A program made the position numbers and the translations under genes. A stretch of 64,000 nucleotides of DNA, taken from assembly GCA_023055425.1 (NCBI GenBank), contig JALGPY010000002.1, positions 138,007,927 to 138,071,926 on the forward strand, read 5' to 3'. Origin of the DNA: Linanthus parryae. Its lineage: Eukaryota > Streptophyta > Magnoliopsida > Ericales > Polemoniaceae. The notes beneath the pieces are model-generated. The model was not told the DNA's origin. It saw only the letters and a list, made by a program, of their open reading frames with translations, and searched no databases. This document shows positions 54,456 through 64,000 of this stretch, piece by piece (position 1 is the stretch's first letter; each line of letters starts with the position of its first letter).

Positions 54456-57313
54456 GAGCAGAAACATTGTTTCTATTTCTTGTTTGGACAAGGAAGGTTT
54501 TATTATTTCAATAAAGAACAATTGTTGTTCCTTTTATTTGAATAATATTCACTATTTTAGTGCGCAATTATTTAATGGACTGTATGTCCTTGATCTAAGC
54601 AATCATGTCTACAACATTAATACCAAGAGGATTAAAATAAATGATTTAAATACTGCTTACTTATGGCACTGTCGTTTAGGCCACATAAACGAGAAACGTG
54701 TATCTAGACTCCATAAGGATGGACTACTAGACTCATTTGATTTTAAATCATATGAGACATGTGAGGCTTGTTTATTGGGAAAAATGACAAAGTCCCCTTT
54801 CAATAAGAAAGGTGAGAGGACTAGTGAGCAATTGGCGCTCATACATACCAATGTGTGTGGGCCATTTTCCAAGCCTGCCAGGGGTGGTTATGTCTACTTC
54901 ATTACATTTACTGATAATTACAGTAGATATGGATTTCTGTACCTCATGAGGGCTAAGTCCGAGTCCTTTGAAGTGTTCAAAGAATTCAAGAATGCAGTAG
55001 AGAAGCAACTTGGCAAAAGTATCAAGGCTCTAAGATCGGATCGTGGAGGAGAATACTTGAGCCAAGAGTTTGATGACTATCTTAGAGAGTGTGGGATCGT
55101 TTCCCAACTCAATCCACCCGGAATGCCACAATGGAATGGCTTGTCTGAGAGGAGGAATCGAACCCTATTGGATATGGTTCGATCTATGATGTGTCAAACC
55201 GATCTTCCATTATCGTTTTGGGGCCACGCTCTATTAAGTGCAGCTTTCACCATTAACCATGTTCCATCTAAATCAGTCATTAAGACACCACATGAGATGT
55301 GGAGTGGGAGGCGTCCCACACTGTCGTTCATGAGGATTTGGGGCTGCGATGTCTATGTAAAACGTTTACAATCAGACAAGATAGGGCCAAAATCGGATAA
55401 GTGTAAGTTTGTGGGGGTACCTTAAGGAAACTAAGCGTTACTAATTCTACAATCCAACCGAGAACAAAGTGTTTGTTGCTCGGACCGGCGTGTTTCTAGA
55501 AAGAGATTTTGTCTCTAAAGAAGCAAGTGGGAGGACTGTAGAACTTGAAGAATTTCAAGAACCACAAATCACTGAACCGATTATGGAACATGAACAGGAA
55601 CCACAAGCAGTTGTGGAGCAGCCTGTTCAGGTAACACAAGAGCTTCGTAGATTTAGTAGAGTGCGCCAGGAACCCGAGAGGTATGGACTTCTCGTGACCG
55701 ATTCCGGTGACACGATGCTCATAGACGATGAGCCTACTACCTATGAAGAGGCCATGAAAGGCCCAGACTCTCAGAAGTGGCTAGAAGTCATGAGATCCGA
55801 GATGGAATCCATGTATACCAACAAAGTATGGACTTTGGTGGAACCACCCGAAGGGGCGCGGCCCATATGGTGCAAGTGGGTCTTCAAGAAGAAGATCAAC
55901 ATGGATGGTAATGTGATTACCTATAAGGGCCGATTGGTGGCTAAAGGATTCAGACAGATTCATGGTATTGACTATGACGAAACCTTTTCACCAGTCGCTA
56001 TGACCAAATCCATCCGAATTTTACTTGCAATTCCAGCATAACATGACTATGAGATTTGGCAGATGGATGTCAAAACATCATTCCTTTATGGGAATCTCCG
56101 CAAGGACGTGTATATGATACAGCCGGAGGGTTTTGAAGATCCAAAGCAAGCCAACAAAGTCTGTAAGCTGCAACGATCCATTTATGGATTGAAGCAAGCT
56201 TCTAGGAGTTGGAATCGACGTTTTGATGAAGTAGTCAAAGAGTTTGGCTTCATCAGAAACGAAGATGAGTCTTGTGTCTACAAGAAGGTTAGTGGGAGCT
56301 CTGTAGCTTTTCTGGTCTTGTATGTGGATGACATACTACTCATTGGAAACGACGTTCCCATGCTGCAATCTGTTAAAGATTGGCTAGGGAAGTGTTTCTC
56401 AATGAAGGACTTAGGGGAAGCAGCCTATATACTCGGTATAAAGATCTATAGAGATAGATCTAAGAGACTGCTAGGCCTAAGTCAAAGTACATATATTGAC
56501 AAGGTGTTGAAACGGTTCAACATGCAAGATTCCAAGAAGGGATTCTTGCCCATGTCACATGGAATCACTCTTTCGAAGAGTGGTTTTCCTTCCAATGAGA
56601 TTGAGAAGGAACGCATGAGTAGAATTCCCCATGCCTCAGCCATAGGATCTATCATGTATGCCATGTTATGTACTAGACCAGATGTGTCATATGCCTTGAG
56701 TATGACAAGCAGATACCAATCCAATCCGGGTGAGAGTCACTGGATTGCAGTCAAGAACATCCTAAAGTACTTGAGAAGAACTAAGGATGCTTTCTTGATA
56801 TTTGGCGGTGAGGAAGAGTTGCGTGTAAGGGGTTACACTGATGGAAGCTTCCAAACTGACAAAGATGAATTTCGATCACAGTCGGGATATGTGTTTTGCC
56901 TGAATGGAGCAGCGGTGAGCTGGAAGAGTTCCAAGCAAGAGACGGTGGCTGATTCTACAACAGAGGTTGAGTACATTGCTGCAAATGGCGCAGCAAGGAA
57001 GCTGTTTGGATCAGAAAGTTTGTTTCTGAACTTGGTCTGGTTCCTAGCATTGCGGATCCAGTCGAGTTGTACTGTGACAACATTGGGGCGATCGCGCAAT
57101 CAAAGGAGCCCAGATCACACCAGAAAATCCAAACACGTGCTCAGGAAGTTCCATCTGATTCGAGATATTATCGATAGAGGAGACGTTCGGATATGCAAGA
57201 TTCCTACAGATGAGAATCTGTCAGATCCGCTTACAAAGCCGCTTGTGCACTGGAAGTATGAAGGGCACACTAGGAGCATGGGCATACGAGATGCGCCAGA
57301 TTGGCTCCAGTGC
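54456..57313 (+). pseudogene. pol: Angela element 2 pol: integrase, RT and RNase H
   Basis: It continues the protease frame after the Athila-like insertion. The integrase zinc site (YLWHCRLGHINEKRVSRLHK, CEACLLGKM) is intact. In the core, ALRSDRGGEYLS and PQWNGLSERRN carry the second and third catalytic residues, but the first is changed: HTNVCGP in place of HTDVCGP. A frameshift near 55425 follows. RT: WLEVMRSEMESMYTNKVWTL, WCKWVFKKKINMDGNVITYK, a stop at 56039-56041, LQRSIYGLKQASRSWNRRFD, and catalytic FLVLYVDDILLIGND. RNase H: YTDGSFQTDKDEF and EVEY, then compensating frameshifts between about 56990 and 57110 scramble the third-Asp region, and SKHVLRKFHLIRDI recovers. It ends next to the purine tract. 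Confidence 0.9.
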
Positions 57314-57324
57314 AAGTGGGAGAC
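57314..57324 (+). other. Polypurine tract of Angela element 2
   Basis: AAGTGGGAGAC directly precedes the 3' LTR at 57325 and is identical to that of element 1. Confidence 0.88.
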
Positions 57325-58753
57325 TGTTGGAATAGATGCCCTAGAGGCAATATAGTTTAGTATGAATTTGTTTATGACTAGAAAACTCATTGTATTATTT
57401 ATTGGATATTTAATATAATGAAGTCCTTAGATTTACAATTGTGTTGTTTATCTTAAATATCCCTAGTCCAATATAATGATTAATGGGACAATCATCTATA
57501 GACTAGTATGGGGTTGGATTGATATGGAGATATCATGATCCAACACATAGGTGTATATTAAGGGTAATGACGCACTGGATTGACCCATCTCCGAGAAGGC
57601 TACATACAAGTTATGATAAGTCACAAGTGCATCTCGTGGTGCAATGGTATTGTCATCCTTAGACTTGAAGTGGATAGATATTCTAGTTGTGGATTATTGT
57701 GATTTTGGTAGCATTAAACGCTACACCGTAACTGGGTAGTTATAAAGGCGTGTATCGGATACAATAAGAAGCAAGCTTAGAGATCGTAGTGGACGTAGAT
57801 AGAATTTGTCCCTCCGACATAACGGGAGCAAGTATCCTAGGCCACTCGAGGGATAGTTCTTATAGAATGTCTGGCCAGACTCAAATAAATCAATATGGGA
57901 TATTGATGTTATTTGCACGAATAAGGCTATTCCCATGGATCGAGAAACTTTGGATTGGATATACGAGTGTGACTTGTATGTCTCGTGTCCAATCCGGATA
58001 TGGAGACAAAGGGATGAGACAATTACTTTTACAAGGTTTGTCAAGATGACTATTCTATTAGTTGGCTAGAATGGAATGTTTTGCTAGAAACCGCTCCATA
58101 TTAGCAAATTGTTGCTACCAACTAGATAGAACCTATGGGGTCACACGCTATATAGAGTTGAACTAGATTTGGGAATTAATTAATTGGATTAATTAATTAT
58201 AAGGATCACATTGCAACACCTTGCAAACTTAGTAGGACTAAATTGCAAGGAAGGGACTAAACCGAATTCTAGTAGGACTAGAATACGTCCTTTAGGTAGT
58301 TGGCAAGGATTGTTGGACTATATAAGGACACTCCTTCCTTCCTTCCCACACTTATGACCTTATTGATCATAACTTGAGAGGGACAAAACAAAAAGGAGAG
58401 AGCAAGCAAGCAAAGAGGGACCCGTCGCCCCCCTTTGCCGCTGCCCGTCCACGTCGGCCCACAAGGAGGCCGAGACCTCCTTTTTATCTCGTTTTGCGGG
58501 ATTCTTCTTCCTCTTCCTCATTCCGGGCTAGCACAAATGATTGGAAGATCTAGTATTCAACTCTAGGCGTGGATCAACGATAGAGAACGTGACACAGTTC
58601 GCGTTTGAAGTCATTAAAGGAGAAACCCTCAGGTGTGTTATTGATTTCTTCCCTTACCATCGTTATGTCTCTTGACTTGTGATCCTTGGAGGTTATTGCA
58701 TAGATAATGTTTGTTTTGTGTTTCCGTTGCGCATCCATGATCAAAACCCTACA
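57325..58753 (+). repeat. Angela element 2, 3' LTR
   Basis: At 1429 bp it runs from TGTTGGAATAGATGCCCTAG to AAAACCCTACA, followed by TSD CTTTC (58754-58758). Confidence 0.92.
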
Positions 58754-58758
58754 CTTTC

Positions 58759-59809
58759 TTCATTTGATGAACATGAAGCCCCAGAAATAAATATAGTTCA
58801 CTCATTAAGCTCATTTTAAACTACCTGCACTCTAGACTTGAAAACTCTTTTGAAAGAGCATCATTATTAGCACCAAAGAGTATATCATCAACATAAATCT
58901 GTACTACTAACAAGTCCTTTTCATGATTCTTTATAAAAATATTTTTGTCAACCAGACCTCTCTTGAAACCATTGTCAAGTGAAAATTTTGAGAGTCTGTC
59001 ATACCAAGCCCTTGGAGCTTGCTTGAGTCCATAAAGAGCTTTGTATAATTTTAATACATGATCAGGGAAATTTTCATCTTCAAAACCAGGTGGTTGAGCA
59101 ACATATACTTCTTCTTGTAAATAACCATTTAAGAAATCACATTTAACATCCATTTGACAAAGCTTTATATGTTGATGAGATGCAAATTCAAAAAGTATTC
59201 TGATAACTTCTAACTTGGAAAAGGAGCAAATGTCTCCTCATAATCAATTACTTCCTCTTGATTATACCCCTGTGCCACAAGTCTGGCTTTGTTTCTCACA
59301 ACCTTACCATTTTCATCAATTTTGTTCCTGAATACCCATCTGGTTCCAATAAAAGACGGAGTTTTTCGTCTTGGAACTAAGTTCCAAACTTTATTCCTTT
59401 AAAACTCATTTAGCTCATTCTGCATTGCACTGATCCAATCTGCATCTTCTAGTGCCTTCTTTGCATTTTTAGGCTCAATAAGTGATACAAATGCACTGAA
59501 AGCACACAGATTCCTTAGTTGTCCTCTTGTCTGTATTCCTGTGGTTGGATCTGAGATGATGTTGTCTACAGGATGATATGATAGGTAATTTAACTTCTTA
59601 CTTGGTGTCCAGGTATATGGTCCTTCAAGGCTTTGAGATCTTGATACAGTAGTAGGAGGAGCTTGAGTTTTATCAATTTCAGTCTCAAGGCTCTGAGATT
59701 TTTGCTCAGCAGGAGGTTCAAGGCCTTGAGATTCTTCTGACTGTTCCTTCAACTCAGTTTTGTTTCTTTTCTCTTTTTTATAATCATCATTTGCCTCATA
59801 CTTATTCAA
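58759..59809 (-). pseudogene. pol: SIRE-like element 2 RT (N-terminal part and palm) and linker
   Basis: From 59809 the minus strand reads an acidic/Gln-rich linker with repeated SQGLE, SQSLE and SQSLEG units encoded by palindromic DNA. It continues with LSYHPVDNIISDPTTGIQTR, LCAFSAFVSLIEP, and after a stop at about 59399 RWVFRNKIDENG and ARLVAQGYNQEE. Frameshifts near 59190 follow. The palm reads MDVKCDFLNGYLQEEVYVAQ, KALYGLKQAPRAWYDRLSKF, and the catalytic QIYVDDILFGA is intact. It stops near 58821. The downstream RT continues across the Angela insertion at 37981. Confidence 0.85.
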
Positions 59810-60908
59810 GTTGAGATCCGCAAAACTTTCACTGAAGAAATCATCAGTACTTTCATCAATATAACATGAATGCTCTCCTCTACAATCTTATTTCTCTTAT
59901 TGAAAACTCTATATTCTTTGCTTTTTTGAGAATAACCAAGAAATACACCTTCATCACTTCTAGCATCAAACTTTCCAGGATTATCCTTGCCATTATTATG
60001 CACAAAACAAGTACAGCCAAAATGCTTAAATTAAGGAACACTTGGCTTTCTACATTTGATGAGTTCATAAGGAGTTTTTTTCAAAATAGGCCTGATCAAA
60101 CATCTACTGAGCATATAATTGGCAGTGTTAACAGCTTCTGCCCACAAATACTTTGTCAAATTACTTTCAAGTAGCATGGTTCTAGACATATCATCAAGTG
60201 TCCTACTTTTCCTTTCAGCTAGTCCATTCTGCTGAGGAGTTCTAGGTGCAGAAAAATTGTGTGAGATGCCATGCTTTGCACAAAATAAATCAAAATCAAG
60301 CTGATCAAATTCTCTACCATGATCACTTCTAATTGATGCAACATGTAAGTTTTTCAAATTTTGTAGCTCCTTACAAAGCTTTGTGAATTTAGATAATGCT
60401 TCAGACTTGTCTTTAATGAACATAACCCATGTAAATCTAGAATAATCATCTACCACAACAAGCATATATCTCTTACCTTTAGGTGTCTGAACTCTCTTAG
60501 GACCACACAAGTCCATATGCATCAATTTAAGGGTCTGGAAGTACTTACAAAGTTCTTTGGCTCGTATGTACTCTTTGTCTGTTTACCTTGGGTACATGCT
60601 TTGCAAATCTCATCATCTTTGAATTTCAGTTTTGGTAATCCCTTTACCAAGTCTTTTGAGATGAGCATGTTCATTGTATGCATGGTGATATGCCCAAGCT
60701 TTCTGTGCCAAAGCTTTGAGTCTTCCTTCAAAGCTTTGAGACACTTCAGACTTTCACCTGTAACCTTGTTAGTACTAAACGCATAAACATTATGTGACCT
60801 AGGAGCAGTGAGTATGCAATTTCCAGATTTCGCATCTTGCACCACATATTTATCCTTGTCAAAAACTACTTTATTACCTCGATCACATAACTGAGATATA
60901 CTAAGCAA
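59810..60908 (-). pseudogene. pol: SIRE-like element 2 integrase
   Basis: The N-terminal zinc-binding domain (LWHRKLGHITMHTMN, CKACTQGKQTKS; HHCC) is at 60522-60908. In its linker the residues SLKCLKALKEDS are encoded by palindromes. The core at 60031-60525 has all three catalytic residues (MHMDLCGP, ASIRSDHGREF, TPQQNGLAERK). The C-terminal region (HNNGKDNPGKFDARSDEG, KRNKIVEESIH) lies at 59806-60003. The three parts are in different frames (frameshifts near 60525 and 60030). The core still looks well conserved. Confidence 0.88.
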
Positions 60909-60923
60909 ATTATAATTTAGACC

Positions 60924-61118
60924 TTAAACCAAATAAACATCTGAAATTGAACTTGCAGAATCATTACCAATACAACCTATACCAATGATGTTGTACCTAG
61001 CTTTGTCACCAAGTGTAATTCTTCCTCCTGATTGATCTTTAAGCTCAATGAATAAAGATTTCTTTACACTCATGCGCCTGGAACAACCACTATCAAAAAT
61101 CCACTTTTGATCCTTCAA
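60924..61118 (-). pseudogene. pol: SIRE-like element 2 protease
   Basis: The minus-strand frame has QKWIFDSGCSRRMSVKKSLF, the copia aspartic protease site DSGCSRHMT with His changed to Arg, then GGRITLGDKARYNIIGIGC. A TAA at about 60921 separates it from the integrase frame, which otherwise follows in phase (LLSISQLCDRGNKVVFDKDK). A palindrome at 61114-61126 encodes the preceding KALKDQ. Confidence 0.8.
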
Positions 61119-61139
61119 AGCTTTGGTGACATCCTGTAA

Positions 61140-63010
61140 AATTCAATCAATGCATTAACAGGCTATTAGACCAAGTGCAAAATTTGGATTCATACTCACC
61201 ATCAACTATGTTAGGTGGTCTAATTCCTTTTGGAACCCAAATCTGTCTCACTTGTCCCTTAAGCTTATAAGGACAAGTATTCCTAAAAATGTGAGGTTAT
61301 GTCCTTCTAAAGGGGCAAGTTAACTTCACATTTCCAATTTTACCACAGTAATGACACTTTGGAAAATGTCTTCTTCTTGATTTTACAAATGTGGTTTGGT
61401 TTCTTTTTGGAAAATTTGGATTATAACCAATTCCACTTTTGTAAAGAGAATGCATACTTCCTCCAAGCATGAGATTCAGTTTGTGTTCTGAGCCAGCAAA
61501 GGTTGATAAGATTATCTTGGATTCTTGAAGCTTATCATTCAATTAAGTTTTCTGTTGTTCTAAATCATCAGAATGATTCTTTAGATTAACATACTTATCA
61601 GTTAAAACAGAGTTCTAATCAACAACTTCTTTGACTTGTATCTTCACAGCTTTGAATCTGTTGTCCAAGGGTTTGAAGTCACTATCAATTTTTAACTTAG
61701 TTGCTTCAAGACACTTGTTTTGAAAAATTAAATATAAGTTCTCATTTTCTTGCTCATGAACCTTCACTTTCAAAGATTCAATCTCATTTTCGTAACTTTC
61801 CTCATTCAAAAACATACTTTTTGGAATTTCAGGCAAAACATTTGAAGGACTAGATAAGAGATTCTTTACCATATCCTCAATATGTTTTTCTGAGCCTATT
61901 TATTCATTATTCTCAGCCATTAAGCAGAGATTTGCCTGTTCTTCATCAGATTCTGAGTCTGTTGAAGAATCTGAATCACTCTAGGAAGCAACCATTGCTT
62001 TCTTCTTCCTGTTGTCATTTTCTTTTTTGAAACTACTTTTCTTCTTTTGAGGGCAATCTCTCACCAAGTGATCTGCATCTCCACATTCATAGCTATTCAT
62101 AAATTTTGGTTTATATGAATGTGAAGAAGATTTAACTTTATGATCCTTACTACTTGACGATCGGAATTTTTCCTTGTTGAAGCCCTTGTTTCCAAAGCTC
62201 TTTTTCTTCTTCAGGATTCTGGCCGACTTTGGAGATTAAGGCTAAAGCTTCTTCATCATCATCATCATCCAGTTCAAGGATTTGAGATTTCTCATCGTCT
62301 TTTGCCTTGAGTGTCAGGTTCTTGATTTTTTTTCACTCATGTCACCATCCACTTCCTTCATTGAAATCTCATGAGTGAGCAGTTTGCCTTGAAGATCATC
62401 TAGCTCCAAGATACTCAAGTCCTGAGCTTACTCAATTGCAATTTTCTTAGTCTCCCATTTGATTTTTGGTTAGCTTTTAAGTATCTTTCTGACTTTATCT
62501 TCATTTGAGAAATCTTTTCCAAAAGATTCCATGTTGTTCACTATGTCAGTAAACCGCTTGAACATGTCCTTGATGGATTCATCAGAATTCATCTTAAATA
62601 GTTCATACTGTCTCGGAAGGATATTTATTTTAGTGTGCTTGACTTGGATAGTTCCTTCATAAGTGACCGTCATCTTATCCCATATCTCTTTTGCACTCTT
62701 GCAGTTGGATATTCTGTTGAACTTATCTGCACTAAGAGCACAATATAATAAGTTCAAAGCTTTGTAATTCTTTGATACCTTTTCAAGTTTAGTAGCTGAG
62801 AGATCTTCTTCTGATTTGACAGTCCTGACTCCATCAGATGTAGTGTAGAACAAGTTGGGACCATTAACAAATGGACAATAGTTCCATGTCCTGATCTATG
62901 ATGAACATTTTCATCAGTGTCTTCGAATGCACAAAGTTATCACCACAGAACAGTGGAGGACTATTGGCTGCTCTTCCCTGTGAGAATCCCCCATCACCTA
63001 CATTACTCAT
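61140..63010 (-). pseudogene. gag: SIRE-like element 2 gag
   Basis: Gag probably starts at ATG 63010 (MSNVGDGGFSQGRAANSPPL), 38 bases downstream of the primer site. The capsid follows after a frameshift: LLYCALSADKFNRISNCKSA, KEIWDKMTVTYEGTIQVKHT, MFKRFTDIVNNMESFGKDFS. A degenerate zinc knuckle (SYECGDADHLVRDC, first Cys lost) lies near 62080. A coiled-coil-like stretch (61615-61872: ESYENEIESLKVKVHEQENE) and a second knuckle-like CHYCGKIGNVKLTC (His changed to Asn, near 61345) complete the long gag tail typical of SIRE elements. Many stops are present. Confidence 0.8.
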
Positions 63011-63047
63011 TTTCACAAGATTGTTAAATCTTTAAATAGTGGCCCAA

Positions 63048-63059
63048 ACTCTGATACCA
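63048..63059 (-). other. Primer-binding site of SIRE-like element 2
   Basis: The minus strand reads TGGTATCAGAGT, one mismatch from the initiator-Met site, two bases from the LTR end at 63062. Confidence 0.85.
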
Positions 63060-63061
63060 AT

Positions 63062-64000
63062 TGAAAGTTTGTAATGTAAGTAAAATAACAGGATCTAATA
63101 CTGTAGAAGGGGAGGGGGTGAATAGAGTATGGAATTTTTTTTTCTAAAACCAGCCTTTTAAAACTTTAAGCAATTGTGCAGTTAATTTCTCAAACTTAGG
63201 AAATGATTTGAGAAGCTAGAGATATAACAGAAACTCACAGAAGCTTCAGAGCTTTGAGATTGGAAATCCTCTGAAGCTTTGGAGCTGCATGTTTATAACT
63301 GGAATGAAAAGCAACAAATAAATAACAAGAACACATGGATTATTACAGAGTTCAGTAAAAATTGGACCTAGTCTCTACCAAGTCATCTAATCCCTCCAGG
63401 ATTTCAACACAACTTCTTATTAATCACCCAGATTTAGCCCTAGATCTCAAGCCTAAGGGAGCTACCTTACACTTATACAGCTTGTGGTTCCCAACCTATC
63501 TAGTTACCAGCTACAACCTAATGAAACAATAAGAACCTATTGTTGTTCACTTGAAAAACTAAACTACTAAGTTTTTTGAGGTTTTGGAAAGATAGAATGA
63601 ATGATACTATTCAGTCCAGGTAGAAGAACTCAGAAAAAGATAAGCAAATGAAGCTTGGAAGAGTTCTTCTGATCTGATGAATGATATTCTCATGTTGCAG
63701 TGTTGATTGGCTTGATTGTGTGAAGAGTTATGTAACTTGATCTCTCTTGTTTGTAACTATCTTAAAATCCCACGTTGATCAGCCTCTCTCAATGTCTCTC
63801 TCTCTTTGAAATTTAAACTCCGATCTTTTATCAATAGTCTGCAACAACTCTGAGAGATTTTAGCAACAAAATTCCTATAAATCCTCTCCCCAGATATGCT
63901 TTTTTCAACAGCTATGCTTGGATAGCTAACTGAGTTTTTAATGAACATTGAAACGACCAACAATCCTGCACACACTCAGCAACAAAGATCAAACAACATC
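63062..64000 (-). repeat. SIRE-like element 2, 5' LTR (runs off the right edge)
   Basis: The plus strand begins TGAAAGTTTGTAATGTAAG and follows the LTR at 32971 onward to the end of the window. By comparison with the 3' LTR about 850-900 bases are missing beyond 64000. Palindromes occur at 63245-63259 and 63268-63283. Confidence 0.85.

Larger units (their letters stand above)
37987..58753 (+). mobile_element. Angela/BARE-type Ty1/copia element 2 (Nest B level 2)
   Basis: TSD CTTTC lies at 37982-37986 and 58754-58758. LTRs are 37987-39416 and 57325-58753, with primer-binding site, purine tract and one gag-pol frame between. It is 20.8 kb because of two insertions: a 4.56-kb Tekay-type solo LTR in gag and a 7.7-kb Athila-like element in protease. 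The two LTRs differ at seven of the first 200 or so bases by direct comparison, fewer than in element 1, suggesting later insertion. Confidence 0.92.
32928..64000 (-). mobile_element. SIRE-like Ty1/copia element 2, full-length order, split by an Angela element (Nest B level 1)
   Basis: Read on the minus strand: 5' LTR (63062 to beyond 64000), primer site, gag (61140-63010), protease, integrase, RT (58759-61118), then the Angela insertion with TSD CTTTC, then RT C-terminus and RNase H (37179-37981), a leader-like region, the extra ORF (34889-36679), a purine tract and the 3' LTR (32928-34749). Pol reads across the Angela insertion without loss. Coding regions are interrupted by many stops and frameshifts, but the integrase DDE and RT YVDD motifs are still visible. 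Confidence 0.85.

Noticed and set aside
1..64000. CRISPR arrays, prokaryotic operons, rRNA or tRNA genes
   Set aside because: None seen. Tandem repeats here are LTR-associated, and the tRNA-like matches are short primer-binding sites only.

Overview
The window is repeat-dense plant nuclear DNA, almost certainly from a eudicot with a large, retrotransposon-rich genome. I found no intact host gene, tRNA or rRNA. Nearly every base can be assigned to LTR retrotransposons, their solo LTRs, deletion derivatives and one MITE. Several insertions are bounded by TG...CA termini and matching 5-bp target-site duplications (TSDs), so the nesting can be read directly. All coding regions are broken except one 311-codon gag-protease frame (49357-50292). 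Lineage names (Angela, SIRE, Tekay, Athila) are inferred from remembered family hallmarks, not from a search.

Left part (1-11.2 kb): a Ty1/copia element on the minus strand runs off the left edge (gag, primer-binding site, 157-bp LTR) and sits in a Tekay-type gypsy LTR fragment. Next come a copia integrase/RT fragment, a plus-strand SIRE-like copia element (3430-8374) with a degenerate extra ORF downstream of pol, and a Tekay-type LTR (8457-about 10990).

Nest A (10.99-30.2 kb): a copia gag gene is split by a 3.1-kb Tekay-type solo LTR (11198-29531). That LTR is split by a complete minus-strand Angela/BARE-type copia element (13857-29051, TSD ATTAC). The Angela integrase is split by a gypsy array of three LTRs and two tiny internal domains (17635-24529, TSD ACGGC). 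The first LTR of the array is split by an Angela solo LTR (18154-19591, TSD AAATC).

Middle (30.2-32.9 kb): a copia LTR containing a 135-bp hairpin, about 500 bp of unknown sequence with a short ORF, and a small non-autonomous LTR element (31162-32927) whose 3' LTR is cut off.

Nest B (32.9-64 kb): a minus-strand SIRE-like copia element (LTR 32928-34749, other LTR running off the right edge from 63062) is split in its RT by a plus-strand Angela-type element (37987-58753, TSD CTTTC). That element carries two insertions: a 4.56-kb Tekay-type solo LTR in gag (41348-45904, TSD CCATG), which holds a Stowaway-like MITE (42983-43242), and an Athila-like element lacking RT and integrase (46759-54450, TSD GCTAT).

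The most unusual signals are: (1) a 14-16 bp palindrome family (TTCAAGGCCTTGAA / TTCAAAGCTTTGAA) scattered through coding and non-coding parts of both SIRE-like elements and sitting on a deletion breakpoint; (2) an extra ORF in both SIRE-like elements preceded by a TATA-like box and CT-rich leader, as if it had its own promoter; (3) the tandem three-LTR gypsy array with 256-270 bp internal domains; (4) paired leader motifs conserved between the two Angela elements.
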